From contig NZ_BLWI01000002.1 of NCBI RefSeq assembly GCF_013282155.1, forward strand, positions 266,301-330,300: a stretch of DNA of 64,000 nucleotides, written 5' to 3'. How positions within the stretch are numbered: position 1 is the first letter of the stretch; each line of letters opens with the position of its first letter. Shown in pieces: positions 1 through 8,555 of this stretch. The DNA comes from Sulfitobacter sp. HGT1. GTDB taxonomy: Bacteria > Pseudomonadota > Alphaproteobacteria > Rhodobacterales > Rhodobacteraceae. The notes below the pieces were generated by a model, which saw only the letters and a program-made list of their open reading frames with translations, searched no databases and had not been told where the DNA came from. The translations under genes and the position numbers were made by a program.

Positions 1-1
1 G

Positions 2-265
2 GGCCTTGAGATCGAGGACAACACCGGCACCGCGATCAAGAAAAAGCCGAGCCACATCGTCAAGCGCAAGCCGCGCAAGCCCGGCATGCCCGGCCCCGGC
101 CGCCCCGGTCTGCCCAAAGAACCGGGCGAAAAGACCGCGACCGGCAAAACCATCCCCGGCAAGCCCAAGCCCGGTTACGGCAAGTCCAAGCCTGCGCGCC
201 CCGCGTCAGATGGCCCTGCCCCGCGCAAATTCGGCACGCGGGTCAAAAGCACGCGAAACTCGTAA
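2..265 (+). CDS. C-terminal tail of a truncated gene (basic, Pro/Gly/Lys-rich)
   Basis: The window opens inside this gene, so only about 87 residues up to the TAA at 263-265 are visible. The tail is very rich in Lys, Arg, Pro and Gly (for example KRKPRKPGMPGPGRPG) and shows no folded domain. Tails of this kind occur at the C-terminus of RNA-binding enzymes such as pseudouridine synthases and DEAD-box helicases in alphaproteobacteria, but that is only an inference; the catalytic part lies outside the window. It runs in the same direction as the small membrane gene that starts about 96 bases later. Confidence 0.6.
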   Translation, partial: GLEIEDNTGTAIKKKPSHIVKRKPRKPGMPGPGRPGLPKEPGEKTATGKTIPGKPKPGYGKSKPARPASDGPAPRKFGTRVKSTRNS

Positions 266-361
266 CCGCGTTGACGTAGGGCAGCCTGCCCCTGCCATTG
301 CCCCGGAATCCCTAGCGAGCCGCCCAAAGAACGCCTATATACGGCTCAGAGGGGAATTTAG

Positions 362-592
362 ATGGCTCGATTGCTTCTATTTGCCATTTTATTGGCGCTG
401 GTTCTTGCGATTGTTTACGTATTGTTGACAATTGTGACCCGGACGTTGGACGCGGGACAAAACATGTTGAGACCCCAACACGGACAAACCAAAGAGGGCC
501 TGATGGTACCAACACCGTTTCAAAAGATCACTTATGCTGCGTTGATTGTGCTGTTGTTCGGCGTCGCGACCGGCTGGCTGGGGGGGCTCTGA
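362..592 (+). CDS. small two-helix membrane protein
   Basis: A 76-residue protein with a hydrophobic N-terminal helix (residues 3-25) and a second helix near the C-terminus (about 56-74), joined by a polar stretch. A GAGGGG Shine-Dalgarno-like sequence lies about 8 bases before the ATG. The stop overlaps the ATG of the XpaC-like gene by one base, so the two are probably translated together. I do not recognise a family; the position suggests it is a small inner-membrane partner of the XpaC/TelA pair downstream. Confidence 0.75.
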   Translation: MARLLLFAILLALVLAIVYVLLTIVTRTLDAGQNMLRPQHGQTKEGLMVPTPFQKITYAALIVLLFGVATGWLGGL

Positions 593-1464
593 TGGTCCAG
601 CGTTACGGTGGCAAATACAGCCAGAATGGTGACACCGCCCCCAAACCCCTTGCAAAACGTGTCGAAGTCGACCCCGTGGGGGGCCGCGCGAATGTGCTGT
701 TTATCCCTGCTGTCGTGTTGGTCTTTACGTCCTTGAATGACGGTGCGCAGGGGCTGGCATTGGGCTTGGTCGCGGCCGGTTTTCTGACCGCTGCGGCGCT
801 GATGCTGCGCGAGGGGCTCAAGGCGCAAGCCGCCTATGTGGCCCGCAAGGTCGCCGAACGCCCCGCCCTGCCCCGCAAGATGATTGCAAGTGCGCTGACC
901 GGAATTGGCGTTGCACTGGCCGCCTACAAGAATGACCCAAGCCTTGCCGCCGCCGTGATCTATGGGCTGGCCGCCCTTGGCCTGCATGTATCTGCATTTG
1001 GCATTGATCCGCTTTCCTCCAAGGGCATGGAAGGGGTCGACAGCTTTCAAAAGGACCGCGTGGCCCGTGTGGTCGAAGAGGCGGAAAAACACCTGAGCGC
1101 CATGACCGCTGCAATTGCTCGCGCCGGAGACCGTCAGGCGTCAGAGCGGCTGGCCGATTTCCAGACCACCGCCCGCACCCTGATCCGCACCGTCGAGGAA
1201 GACCCCCGCGACCTGACCGGTGCGCGCAAGTATCTGTCGGTTTATCTGTTGGGGGCCCGCGACGCGACAATCAAATTCGCGGATATCTATGCCAACACAC
1301 GCGACGCGCAGGCCCGTGCCGACTATCTTGCGTTGCTGGATGATCTGGACAAAAACTTTGCCGCAAGAACGCAAAAATCGCTATTGGAAGACAAGACCGA
1401 CCTGAACATTGAGATTGAAGTGCTGCGCGAGCGGCTGTCCCGAGAAGGCGTGCGCCTGAAATAA
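592..1464 (+). CDS. XpaC-like 5-bromo-4-chloroindolyl phosphate hydrolysis family protein
   Basis: 290 residues. Hydrophobic segments sit at about 36-72 and 98-140, followed by a long helical C-terminal half (about 145-290) ending in a charged coiled-coil-like region. This layout and the immediate linkage to telA match the XpaC family, named after a Bacillus protein tied to indolyl-phosphate hydrolysis; the true biochemical role is unknown and the family is usually found next to TelA. Expected location is the inner membrane with the helical part in the cytoplasm. The start overlaps the preceding stop by one base. It lies 34 bases upstream of telA in what looks like one operon. Confidence 0.8.
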   Translation: MVQRYGGKYSQNGDTAPKPLAKRVEVDPVGGRANVLFIPAVVLVFTSLNDGAQGLALGLVAAGFLTAAALMLREGLKAQAAYVARKVAERPALPRKMIASALTGIGVALAAYKNDPSLAAAVIYGLAALGLHVSAFGIDPLSSKGMEGVDSFQKDRVARVVEEAEKHLSAMTAAIARAGDRQASERLADFQTTARTLIRTVEEDPRDLTGARKYLSVYLLGARDATIKFADIYANTRDAQARADYLALLDDLDKNFAARTQKSLLEDKTDLNIEIEVLRERLSREGVRLK

Positions 1465-1498
1465 AGCGCGTCCACCAACGATTAGAAAGAGAACCACA

Positions 1499-2665
1499 AT
1501 GTCCGACATCGTTCGCGAAAAAGCCACCCAGACTGTTGCACTGGTCGAAGAAGTTAACGCTATTGTGCTGGCCGATCCCGCACCGGCCAATGCCATCGTG
1601 CCGCTTGAAAAAGCCGACGGCCCGCTGAGCCAGGAGATCAAGAGCCGCATGGCCGAAATCGATATGGCTGCAACCCAGTCGATCATTTCGTTCGGGTCCG
1701 CCGCACAGGCCGAATTGCAAGAAATCAGTCAGGCCATGTTGCAAGACGTGCGCAACAAGGATGTCGGCCCCGCCGGTGACAGCCTGCGCAACATCGTCAC
1801 CACCATCCGTGGCTTTTCGGTATCCGAACTGGACGTCCGCCGCGACCGCAGCTGGTGGGAACGCCTGCTGGGCCGTGCCGCCCCCTTTGCCAAATTCACC
1901 GCAAGGTTTGAAAAGGTCCAAGGCCAGATCGACCGCGTCACCGACGAATTGCTCAGCCATGAACACACCTTGCTCAAAGACATCAAATCGCTGGATATGC
2001 TCTATGAAAAGACGTTGCAGTTCTATGATGAACTGGCGCTTTATATCGCAGCAGGAGAGGCCAAGCTGGCCGAGCTTGATGCCACCGACATCCCTGCCAA
2101 GCAAGCCGCCGTTAAAGCCGCGCCTGAAAACGATCAGGTCATCCAGGCCCAGGAACTGCGCGACATGCGTGCCGCGCGCGATGATCTGGAACGCCGCGTG
2201 CATGACCTGAAACTGACCCGTCAGGTGACGATGCAATCCTTGCCCTCCATCCGTCTGGTTCAGGAAAACGACAAATCCCTGGTCACCAAGATCAATTCGA
2301 CCCTCGTCAACACTGTGCCGCTTTGGGAAACGCAGCTGGCGCAGGCCGTGACAATCCAGCGGTCCCGCGAGGCGGCCGTCGCCGTGCGCGAAGCCAATGA
2401 CCTGACCAACGAGCTGCTGACCTCGAACGCGAAAAACCTGCGCGAAAGCAACAAGATCATCCGCACCGAGATGGAGCGGGGCGTCTTTGACATCGAAGCG
2501 GTCAAACAGGCCAATGCGGATCTGATCGGCACGATCGAGGAATCGCTCCAGATCGCGGATGAAGGCAAAGCCAGACGCGCTGCCGCCGAACATGATCTTG
2601 AGGAAATGGAAGCCAAACTGCGCGATACGCTCGCAGCAGCATCGGCTTCGAAACCCGCCGCATAA
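1499..2665 (+). CDS. telA: TelA-family toxic anion resistance protein
   Basis: 388 residues, almost entirely alpha-helical and charged, with the family features seen here: an SFGSAAQ segment about 60 residues in, a WWERLLG segment near 120, a KFEKVQ-type segment (ARFEKVQGQID) near 140, and a C-terminal segment with NKIIRTEMERGVFDIEAV. This is the TelA/KlaA (tellurite resistance) family of about 380-400 residues. Members are cytoplasmic and linked to tellurite and membrane-active agent tolerance, but the mechanism is not settled. A GAGAACC-type weak ribosome site precedes the ATG. It is flanked by the XpaC-like gene and the DUF2927 lipoprotein gene in the same direction. Confidence 0.9.
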   Translation: MSDIVREKATQTVALVEEVNAIVLADPAPANAIVPLEKADGPLSQEIKSRMAEIDMAATQSIISFGSAAQAELQEISQAMLQDVRNKDVGPAGDSLRNIVTTIRGFSVSELDVRRDRSWWERLLGRAAPFAKFTARFEKVQGQIDRVTDELLSHEHTLLKDIKSLDMLYEKTLQFYDELALYIAAGEAKLAELDATDIPAKQAAVKAAPENDQVIQAQELRDMRAARDDLERRVHDLKLTRQVTMQSLPSIRLVQENDKSLVTKINSTLVNTVPLWETQLAQAVTIQRSREAAVAVREANDLTNELLTSNAKNLRESNKIIRTEMERGVFDIEAVKQANADLIGTIEESLQIADEGKARRAAAEHDLEEMEAKLRDTLAAASASKPAA

Positions 2666-2687
2666 GGGTGAGGCGCGGTTAACGGTG

Positions 2688-3644
2688 GTGCGGATCGGTC
2701 AATTCAAACGTTGGTTAGGGACAGGGGCGGCAGGTTTGCTGCTGACGGCCTGTGCCTGGCAAATGCCTGTTGAACCGGTCCGCAAACCCATTGCGCGCCC
2801 CACCGTTCAGGCGGCCCTGCCCGCGCCCGTCGTGGCGCAGCCGACCTCGCAGGAAAGCGCCAAGCTGCGCAGCTATTTCAATCAGGTCCAGCAAGCGCAG
2901 CTTAGCCAGGGGTTGTTGCGCCGCGATGGGGGTGGCCCCGATACGCCCTATACCGCCGACATGCTGGTGCGGAACTTTGAACAGATCGCGTTTTACAACG
3001 AATATAACGCCACATTTTCGGGGCGGGGTGAAAAGACGTTGATGCGCCGCTGGGAAAAACCGGTGCGCATGGCCGTGGTTTTTGGCGATGGCGTCCCCCC
3101 CTCAACCCGCGAGACCGACATGGGGGCGGTCAACGCCTATGCCGGGCGGTTGGCGGGCATCACGGGTCATCCGATATCCGTGGGGGGTGCCCCCAATTTC
3201 ATGGTGATTATCGCGGGCGAAGATGACCGTGAAGCCGCCCTGGCCGAAGCGGCACGGCGCATCCCCGGTGTGACCCCCGCCAGTCTGACCGCGTTGCAGA
3301 ACCTGCGCCGCGATACCTATTGCATCGTTGCCGCCTATGCGGGGGGCACCGACCCCAGCACCTATACCGCCGCTGTGGCGGTGATCCGTGCGGAAAACCC
3401 GTCGCTGATGCGGCTGTCGTGCATCCACGAAGAACTGGCCCAGGGGTTGGGGCTGGCCAATGACAGCCCCACCGCGCGCCCGTCGATCTTTAACGATGAC
3501 GATGAGTTTGCATTGCTGACACGTCATGATGAAAATCTGCTACGAATTCTGTACGACCCACGTCTCGAAGCGGGCATAAGCGCCGAAGAGGCAACCCCGA
3601 TCGTCCGCACAATCGCCCGAGAACTCACGGGCGGCCCCCTTTAG
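2688..3644 (+). CDS. DUF2927 lipoprotein
   Basis: About 318 residues. The open frame extends further upstream through telA, but the GTG at 2688 (or 2685) gives MRIGQFKRW followed by a hydrophobic stretch and the lipobox LLTAC, so a lipoprotein start here is much more likely. Residue order after the lipid-attachment Cys: Pro/Ala-rich linker, then the DUF2927 domain from about residue 90. The segment CIHEELAQGLGLANDS near residue 245 contains a His-Glu-Glu pair in an arrangement that recalls a metal site, but no protease activity is established. Probably anchored in the outer or inner membrane facing the periplasm. Gap to telA is 22 bases. Confidence 0.8.
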   Translation: MRIGQFKRWLGTGAAGLLLTACAWQMPVEPVRKPIARPTVQAALPAPVVAQPTSQESAKLRSYFNQVQQAQLSQGLLRRDGGGPDTPYTADMLVRNFEQIAFYNEYNATFSGRGEKTLMRRWEKPVRMAVVFGDGVPPSTRETDMGAVNAYAGRLAGITGHPISVGGAPNFMVIIAGEDDREAALAEAARRIPGVTPASLTALQNLRRDTYCIVAAYAGGTDPSTYTAAVAVIRAENPSLMRLSCIHEELAQGLGLANDSPTARPSIFNDDDEFALLTRHDENLLRILYDPRLEAGISAEEATPIVRTIARELTGGPL

Positions 3645-3676
3645 ATTGCTACCACCTTCCCGAAAGGACCACACCT

Positions 3677-4786
3677 ATGGGCATTCTCGATTTCCTCTCT
3701 GGCCAATTTATCGACGTCATTCACTGGACCGACGACACCCGCGACACAATGGTCTGGCGGTTCGAGCGTGAAGGCCACGAAATCAAATACGGGGCCAAGC
3801 TGACCGTGCGCGAAGGTCAGGCGGCGGTGCTTGTCCACGAAGGCCAGCTGGCCGATGTGTTCACCCCCGGTCTGTATATGCTCGAGACCAACAACATGCC
3901 GATCATGACATCGTTGCAGCATTGGGATCACGGTTTCAAAAGCCCCTTCAAATCCGAGATTTATTTCGTCAACACCACGCGGTTCAACGATCTGAAATGG
4001 GGCACCAAGAACCCGATCATCGTGCGTGACCCCGAATTTGGCCCCGTGCGTTTGCGCGCCTTTGGCACCTATTCTGTCAAAGTGTCCGACCCTGCGCATT
4101 TCCTGACCGAAATCGTCGGCACCGACGGCGAATTCACCATGGATGAAATCAGCTATCAGATCCGCAACATCATCGTTCAGGAATTTTCGCGCAGCATCGC
4201 CATGTCGAATATCCCGATCCTTGATATGGCCGCCAATACCCGCGAGCTGGGCAAGCTGGTCAGCGCTGAAATCTCGGCAACGATTGGGGAATACGGTTTG
4301 ACGATCCCTGAACTTTACGTCGAAAACATCTCGTTGCCCCCAGCCGTGGAACAGGTGTTGGACAAGCGGTCTTCGATGGGGTTGATCGGTGATCTGAACC
4401 AGTACACCCGGTTTCAGGCCGCCGAGGCCCTGGGCCGTGATGGTGGCGCGGGTGCCGCGATGCAGGCGGGTCTGGGTGCCGGATTGGGCATGCAGATCGG
4501 TCAGGCCGCTGCGGCTCAGGCAGGCCCGTGGGGCCCACGCCCTGCCGCCGTGCAAACACCACCGCCACCGCCTGCTGCCGAAAAGGTCTGGCATCTGGCC
4601 GAAAACGGCCAGACCACAGGCCCGTTCTCCAAGGCGACCCTTGGCCGGATGACCCATGACGGTGCATTGACCCGCGAAACACTGGTCTGGACCCCTGGTC
4701 AGGACGGCTGGAAAAAAGCCAATGATGTGGATGAACTGGCGCAACTCTTTACCGTCATGCCGCCGCCACCGCCCCCCGCCGGTTAA
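3677..4786 (+). CDS. SPFH-domain protein with C-terminal GYF_2 (DUF4339) domain
   Basis: 369 residues. Residues about 1-245 match the SPFH/band-7-like virion-core/YdjI family (MGILDFLSGQFIDVIHW start, then TMVWRFER and LTVREGQAA). Residues about 250-295 are Gly/Ala/Pro-rich with PPPPPAAEK. Residues about 298-352 form a GYF_2 domain (WHLAENGQTTGPFSKATLG ... WTPGQDGWKKA). The protein ends PPPPPPAG. SPFH proteins form membrane-associated oligomeric scaffolds; the GYF_2 domain suggests protein-protein contacts. An AAAGGA ribosome site lies 11 bases before ATG. It is in line with the DUF2927 and zinc-ribbon genes and followed by a strong terminator, so it may end the first transcription unit. Confidence 0.88.
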   Translation: MGILDFLSGQFIDVIHWTDDTRDTMVWRFEREGHEIKYGAKLTVREGQAAVLVHEGQLADVFTPGLYMLETNNMPIMTSLQHWDHGFKSPFKSEIYFVNTTRFNDLKWGTKNPIIVRDPEFGPVRLRAFGTYSVKVSDPAHFLTEIVGTDGEFTMDEISYQIRNIIVQEFSRSIAMSNIPILDMAANTRELGKLVSAEISATIGEYGLTIPELYVENISLPPAVEQVLDKRSSMGLIGDLNQYTRFQAAEALGRDGGAGAAMQAGLGAGLGMQIGQAAAAQAGPWGPRPAAVQTPPPPPAAEKVWHLAENGQTTGPFSKATLGRMTHDGALTRETLVWTPGQDGWKKANDVDELAQLFTVMPPPPPPAG

Positions 4787-4792
4787 CCCATG

Positions 4793-4836
4793 TTGCGGCG
4801 CGTGGCCAAACCGCCCGAATTGGCCACGCGCTGCAA
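4793..4836 (+). other. long perfect hairpin downstream of the SPFH gene
   Basis: Arms 4798-4809 (GCGCGTGGCCAA) and 4820-4831 (TTGGCCACGCGC) are perfectly complementary over 12 bp with a 10-base loop, and pairing continues outward with one G-T pair to 4793 and 4836. It lacks its own T run but sits just before a second hairpin with a T run, so the pair may act as a tandem terminator or an RNA-stabilising 3' end. Confidence 0.7.
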
Positions 4837-4848
4837 AGCAACAGGATG

Positions 4849-4886
4849 ATCCCCCGCCCTCCGCGCCGGGGGATTTTCTTTTTTCC
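4849..4886 (+). terminator. Rho-independent terminator after the SPFH gene
   Basis: ATCCCCCG (4849-4856) pairs with CGGGGGAT (4867-4874), followed by TTTTCTTTTTT. This is the clearest intrinsic terminator in the window and separates the telA-SPFH group from the zinc-ribbon gene about 125 bases further on. Confidence 0.85.
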
Positions 4887-5009
4887 AACCGATGCGCCGA
4901 CCGCTGCCGATCCCCCGCAAGCCCGCCGCGCCGGTTTTTATAACTCGGGTCTGGTGAGGCAGCCCGTGTCAGGCTATGTCTAGGCCCAGCACGCCCAAAG
5001 GACGCCGTG

Positions 5010-6137
5010 ATGCCTGACAATCCCTCCTTTGCCCCACCTCCCCCTCCGCCAGCCCCGGTGGAGGAACACCGCTTTCCATGTGACACCTGCGGGTCCGATC
5101 TGCGGTTCGATCCTGCCAAATATCTGCTGGTCTGTGATCACTGCGGCAACACCGAAGCCATCTCGGGGCGGCGGACCCATCAACCGATCGCCGAACTTGA
5201 TTTCCGCGCCGCCATCGCCAGCCAGTTGCCCCAGACCGAGATGGAAGAAACCCGCGTCACGACCTGCCCCAACTGCGCGGCCCAAGTCGAATTCGACGAA
5301 GACAAACACGCCACCGAATGCCCGTTCTGCGCCACCCCTGTGGTGATTGATACCGGGCTGAACCGTCACATCAAGCCGCGTGGCGTTCTGCCCTTTGCGC
5401 TGACCGAAACCGTGGCCAAAGACGCCATGACCAACTGGCTGGGCCGCCTTTGGTTCGCCCCGAACGGGTTGCAGGAATATGCCCGCAAGGGCCGCCGGAT
5501 GGAGGGGATCTATGTCCCCTACTGGACCTATGACGCCGATACGAAATCCAGCTATACCGGCGAACGCGGCACGGTATATTACGTAACCGTCACCGTGATG
5601 CGCGATGGCAAACCCGAACAGCGACAGGTGCCAAAGGTCCGCTGGCGACCCGCCTCCGGTCGGGTGGCACGGTTCTTTGACGATGTGCTGGTGCTGGCCT
5701 CAAAATCCCTGCCCAAGACATTTACCGATGCGCTTGAACCGTGGGATCTGGCCGCCCTTGAACCCTATGCACCCGAATATCTGGCGGGTTTCCGCGCCGA
5801 GGCCTATTCGATCACCCTTGATGACGGCTTTGTCGAAGCGCGGCAAATCATGGATGCGATGATCGAACGGGATGTCCGGTTCGACATCGGCGGCGACCGC
5901 CAGCGCATCCATAACGTCCAGACCCAGATCAGCGATATCACCTTCAAACATATCCTGCTGCCGGTCTGGCTTGCGGCGTATAAATACCGCGGCAAGACGT
6001 ATCGCTTTGTGGTCAATGGCCGCACCGGTAATGTGCAGGGCGAACGCCCCTATTCCGCAATCAAGATAACCTTTGCCGTGATCCTTGGCCTTCTGGCCGC
6101 AGGTGTGATCGGCTATTTCATGGCGCAGCAACAATGA
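5010..6137 (+). CDS. zinc-ribbon membrane protein (TFIIB-type zinc finger / primosomal protein N'-like annotation)
   Basis: 375 residues. A Pro-rich N-terminus is followed by two zinc ribbons: CDTCG...CDHCG at about residues 24-44 and CPNCA...CPFCA at about 87-108. A beta-rich central region follows (YVPYWTYDADTKSSYTGERG near 165) and a single transmembrane helix at the extreme C-terminus (about 350-370). The start ATG at 5010 has AAAGGA seven bases upstream; GTG at 5007 is less likely. Homologues are often loosely named primosomal protein N' or TFIIB zinc-binding protein, but no helicase domain is present. Function unknown; it commonly accompanies SPFH/GYF_2 proteins. Confidence 0.8.
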   Translation: MPDNPSFAPPPPPPAPVEEHRFPCDTCGSDLRFDPAKYLLVCDHCGNTEAISGRRTHQPIAELDFRAAIASQLPQTEMEETRVTTCPNCAAQVEFDEDKHATECPFCATPVVIDTGLNRHIKPRGVLPFALTETVAKDAMTNWLGRLWFAPNGLQEYARKGRRMEGIYVPYWTYDADTKSSYTGERGTVYYVTVTVMRDGKPEQRQVPKVRWRPASGRVARFFDDVLVLASKSLPKTFTDALEPWDLAALEPYAPEYLAGFRAEAYSITLDDGFVEARQIMDAMIERDVRFDIGGDRQRIHNVQTQISDITFKHILLPVWLAAYKYRGKTYRFVVNGRTGNVQGERPYSAIKITFAVILGLLAAGVIGYFMAQQQ

Positions 6138-6808
6138 CCCAGATCGACACGCTTACCGACATCTTGCAGGCGCGCTATTCCTGCCGCGCTTTTCTGGCCG
6201 ATCCGGTCCCCGATGACGTGATCACCCGGATCATCGGCACAGCCCGCCATGTTCCAAGCTGGTGCAACGCGCAGCCCTGGCAGGTCACGATCACCAAAGG
6301 CGATGCGACAGACCGGTTTCGCACGGCCCTGATGCAGGCCGCCAGCAAAGGGGTGCCGCCCACCCCCGATCTGGACTGGCCCAAGGGATATTCAGGGGTC
6401 TACGGCAGCCGTCGGCGCAGCTGTGGCTTTCAGCTTTATGATGCGGTGGGGATCGACAAATCGGACCGCGCAGGCCGTAGCGCACAAATGCTGCGCAACT
6501 ACGCCCTGTTTGACGCGCCTCACGTGGCCATCATCACCGCCCCGGCCGAGCTTGGCCCCTACGGTGCGATGGACAGCGGCGGGTTTGTGACCGCCTTTAC
6601 CCTGGCCGCGACAGCGCTTGGCGTGGCGACCATCGCCCAAGCCGCCATTGCAGCCTATGCACCGCTGGTCCGCGAACAGCTTGATATCGCGGATGACCGG
6701 CTGGTGCTTTGCGCCATCTCCTTCGGCTATGCCGATACGGATGCGCCGATCAACCAGTTCCGTACCGAGCGGGCAGACCCCGCCGACATCATCGACTGGA
6801 AATCCTGA
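6134..6808 (+). CDS. nitroreductase family protein
   Basis: 224 residues, the usual size of an FMN-dependent nitroreductase. The family start is visible: [11 protein letters not shown] near residue 12 (the RxSxRxF FMN-phosphate motif), [11 protein letters not shown] near 41, and a C-terminal ISFGYAD segment near 200. Expected to be a homodimeric cytoplasmic FMN enzyme using NAD(P)H to reduce nitroaromatics, quinones or other electrophiles; the physiological substrate cannot be read from sequence. ATG overlaps the stop of the zinc-ribbon gene by 4 bases (ATGA), indicating translational coupling. Confidence 0.88.
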   Translation: MTQIDTLTDILQARYSCRAFLADPVPDDVITRIIGTARHVPSWCNAQPWQVTITKGDATDRFRTALMQAASKGVPPTPDLDWPKGYSGVYGSRRRSCGFQLYDAVGIDKSDRAGRSAQMLRNYALFDAPHVAIITAPAELGPYGAMDSGGFVTAFTLAATALGVATIAQAAIAAYAPLVREQLDIADDRLVLCAISFGYADTDAPINQFRTERADPADIIDWKS

Positions 6809-6809
6809 T

Positions 6810-7256
6810 ATGCGTGCTTTGCTCCAACGGGCCGACCAAGCCTCCGTTACCGTAGACGGCAAAATCATTGGCCAGATCGACGCAGGCCTGCTGATCTTTG
6901 TCTGCGCCATGCCGGGCGACACGCAAACCACGGGTGCCGCCCTTGCCGCGAAAATCGCCAAATTGCGCCTGTTCAAAGACGACGATGGCAAAATGAACCT
7001 GAGCCTTGCGCAAACCGGCGGCAGCGCCCTGATCGTCAGCCAGTTCACCCTTGCCGCCGATACATCGCGCGGCACGCGCCCCGGCTTTTCCTATGCCGCG
7101 AAACCGGACGCCGCAAAAGCGCTCTATCTTGACTTTATCACCAGCATGACCGCCCTCGGCATTCCCACCCGAACCGGTGAATTCGGCGCAGACATGTCGG
7201 TCGCGCTCACCAACGATGGCCCCGTCACGATCTGGCTCGACACAGAGAATCCGTAA
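6810..7256 (+). CDS. dtd: D-aminoacyl-tRNA deacylase
   Basis: 148 residues, full length for Dtd. It hydrolyses D-amino acids (and glycine from tRNA-Ala) from mischarged tRNA in the cytoplasm. Both signature motifs are present: SQFTLAAD near residue 77 (the SQFTL motif) and NDGPVTIWL near 136 (the Gly-Pro motif that forms the chiral filter). The ATG at 6810 lies two bases after the nitroreductase stop, so it is probably co-transcribed with it. The N-terminus [17 protein letters not shown] is typical of the family. Confidence 0.95.
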   Translation: MRALLQRADQASVTVDGKIIGQIDAGLLIFVCAMPGDTQTTGAALAAKIAKLRLFKDDDGKMNLSLAQTGGSALIVSQFTLAADTSRGTRPGFSYAAKPDAAKALYLDFITSMTALGIPTRTGEFGADMSVALTNDGPVTIWLDTENP

Positions 7257-7262
7257 CTGCGG

Positions 7263-7300
7263 TCCCCTCTTCTCTGGCTCAAAAATATCCTTGTGGGACA
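7263..7300. repeat. possible Rhodobacterales intergenic element
   Basis: Between the convergent dtd and hlyD-like genes lies a stretch whose minus-strand reading contains AAGGATATTTTTGAGCCAGA followed by a purine-rich tail. Short elements of this type (a C/G run, GGATATTT, then a CCAGAAGAA-like tail) are very common between genes in Rhodobacterales genomes; I recognise it from memory and not from comparison. GTCCC/GGGAC ends could pair. A related degenerate copy may lie at 37443-37520. Confidence 0.35.
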
Positions 7301-7364
7301 GTTGATTGTTGCACCATTGGCCAAGTCCGATGGATGACGGTGCAGCCAGCCCCCATGCGCGGCC

Positions 7365-8555
7365 TCAAGGCTCGCGAAACGCCTCTTTGGATTTATACAG
7401 CGGCTTCAACAGATACTGCAAAACCGTCTTCGATCCGGTGTGCAGTTCAACACTTGCCTGCATGCCCGGCCGGATTTGCAGCGACGCCTGACGCGGTGTC
7501 AGGTGCTGCGTATCGACCTGCAAGGTGACCTTGTAATGCGGATCGCCATCAGGATTGCGCGACCGCTCGTCCTTGAACGTATCTGCCGAAATCAGCTTTA
7601 CCGTGCCCTTGAGCGTGCCATAGATCGTGTAATCATAGGCCGACAGCTTGACCGTCGCCTCTTGGCCCGGACGTACACCGGCGATGTTTTCGGGCTTCAC
7701 GCGGGCCTCTACGAACAGTTCTTCGTCCAGCGGGATGATCTGCAAGATTTCCTCGCCGGGGCGCACGACGCCGCCGATGGTTGTGACGCTCAGGTTATTG
7801 ACAATCCCGCGCAAGGGGCTGGTCAGAATGGTGCGGTTCAACTGGTCGGTGCTGGATTTCAGGTTCTGCTTGAGCGTGGCAAGTTCTTTCAACACGTCCG
7901 AATATTCCTGCGCGCGGTCCAGTTCGGTGCCGGTGGTGATCTCGTCCAGCTTGATCCGCGCATCGGCATGGACCTTGCGCGCGCGGGTGACCTCGATCAG
8001 CGACACGATCTTTTTCTTCAGCATATTTTCCAACAGCTCGCGTTCTTTGGCGGCTTCGGTCAACACGCGCTTGGCCCCGTCAGAGCGGGACACGAAATCG
8101 GATTGCCGCGCTTTCAGCAACGCCCGCTCTGAGGCAACAATGCTGGGGGTGCGCTGCGCAAACTCGTCCGGCACGTCAAAGTCGAACTGCCCGGCCAGTT
8201 CCGCCTCAAGACGCATACGGCGGATCTCAAAAGCGCTGATCTGGTCTTGCAGATCATCCACCGAGGATTGGAACTGGGTGCCATGCAGCCGCGCCAGAAC
8301 ATCGCCTTTTTCAACGATATCGCCCTCGCCCACGGCAAGTTCAGCCAGAATGCCGCCTTCGAGGTTCTGGATGATCTGCGGGCGCGAGCTTGAGATCATC
8401 GACCCTTCGGCGCGCACGATCTCGTCCACCCAAGCGAATGCGGCCCATAGAATGAACAGCAACACCGTGGCCCCACACAGCCAGATCACCATGGATGGCC
8501 CCCGCATAGTGTCGTTCATCTGCGCGCCCAGAGTGGTGGTGCTGGCATTGCTCAT
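7365..8555 (-). CDS. HlyD-family type I secretion membrane-fusion protein
   Basis: 396 residues. A short cytoplasmic N-terminus, one transmembrane helix (about 20-42), then periplasmic lipoyl-like and long coiled-coil segments (about 100-260) and the conserved HlyD C-terminal beta region with LTSPLRGIVNNL near 255 and VVRPGEEILQIIP near 280. It bridges the inner-membrane ABC exporter and the TolC-like channel. Start at 8555 overlaps the stop of the ABC gene (ATGA); the frame is open further upstream inside the ABC gene but those residues look like a shadow. Last gene of the adhesin-TolC-ABC-HlyD operon, so its cargo is expected to be the adhesin. Confidence 0.92.
   Translation of the reverse strand: MSNASTTTLGAQMNDTMRGPSMVIWLCGATVLLFILWAAFAWVDEIVRAEGSMISSSRPQIIQNLEGGILAELAVGEGDIVEKGDVLARLHGTQFQSSVDDLQDQISAFEIRRMRLEAELAGQFDFDVPDEFAQRTPSIVASERALLKARQSDFVSRSDGAKRVLTEAAKERELLENMLKKKIVSLIEVTRARKVHADARIKLDEITTGTELDRAQEYSDVLKELATLKQNLKSSTDQLNRTILTSPLRGIVNNLSVTTIGGVVRPGEEILQIIPLDEELFVEARVKPENIAGVRPGQEATVKLSAYDYTIYGTLKGTVKLISADTFKDERSRNPDGDPHYKVTLQVDTQHLTPRQASLQIRPGMQASVELHTGSKTVLQYLLKPLYKSKEAFREP

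Noticed and set aside
35..165. N-terminal peptidase C39 domain suspected in the type I exporter (residues 35-165 of the protein encoded at 8552-10774)
   Set aside because: No catalytic Cys in the expected Q-x4-D/x-C-G context; it is the inactive C39-like domain of LapB/HlyB-type exporters. Coordinates here are protein residues.
3641..5119. Minus-strand frame opposite the SPFH gene
   Set aside because: It crosses the two hairpins and the terminator and has no recognised domain.
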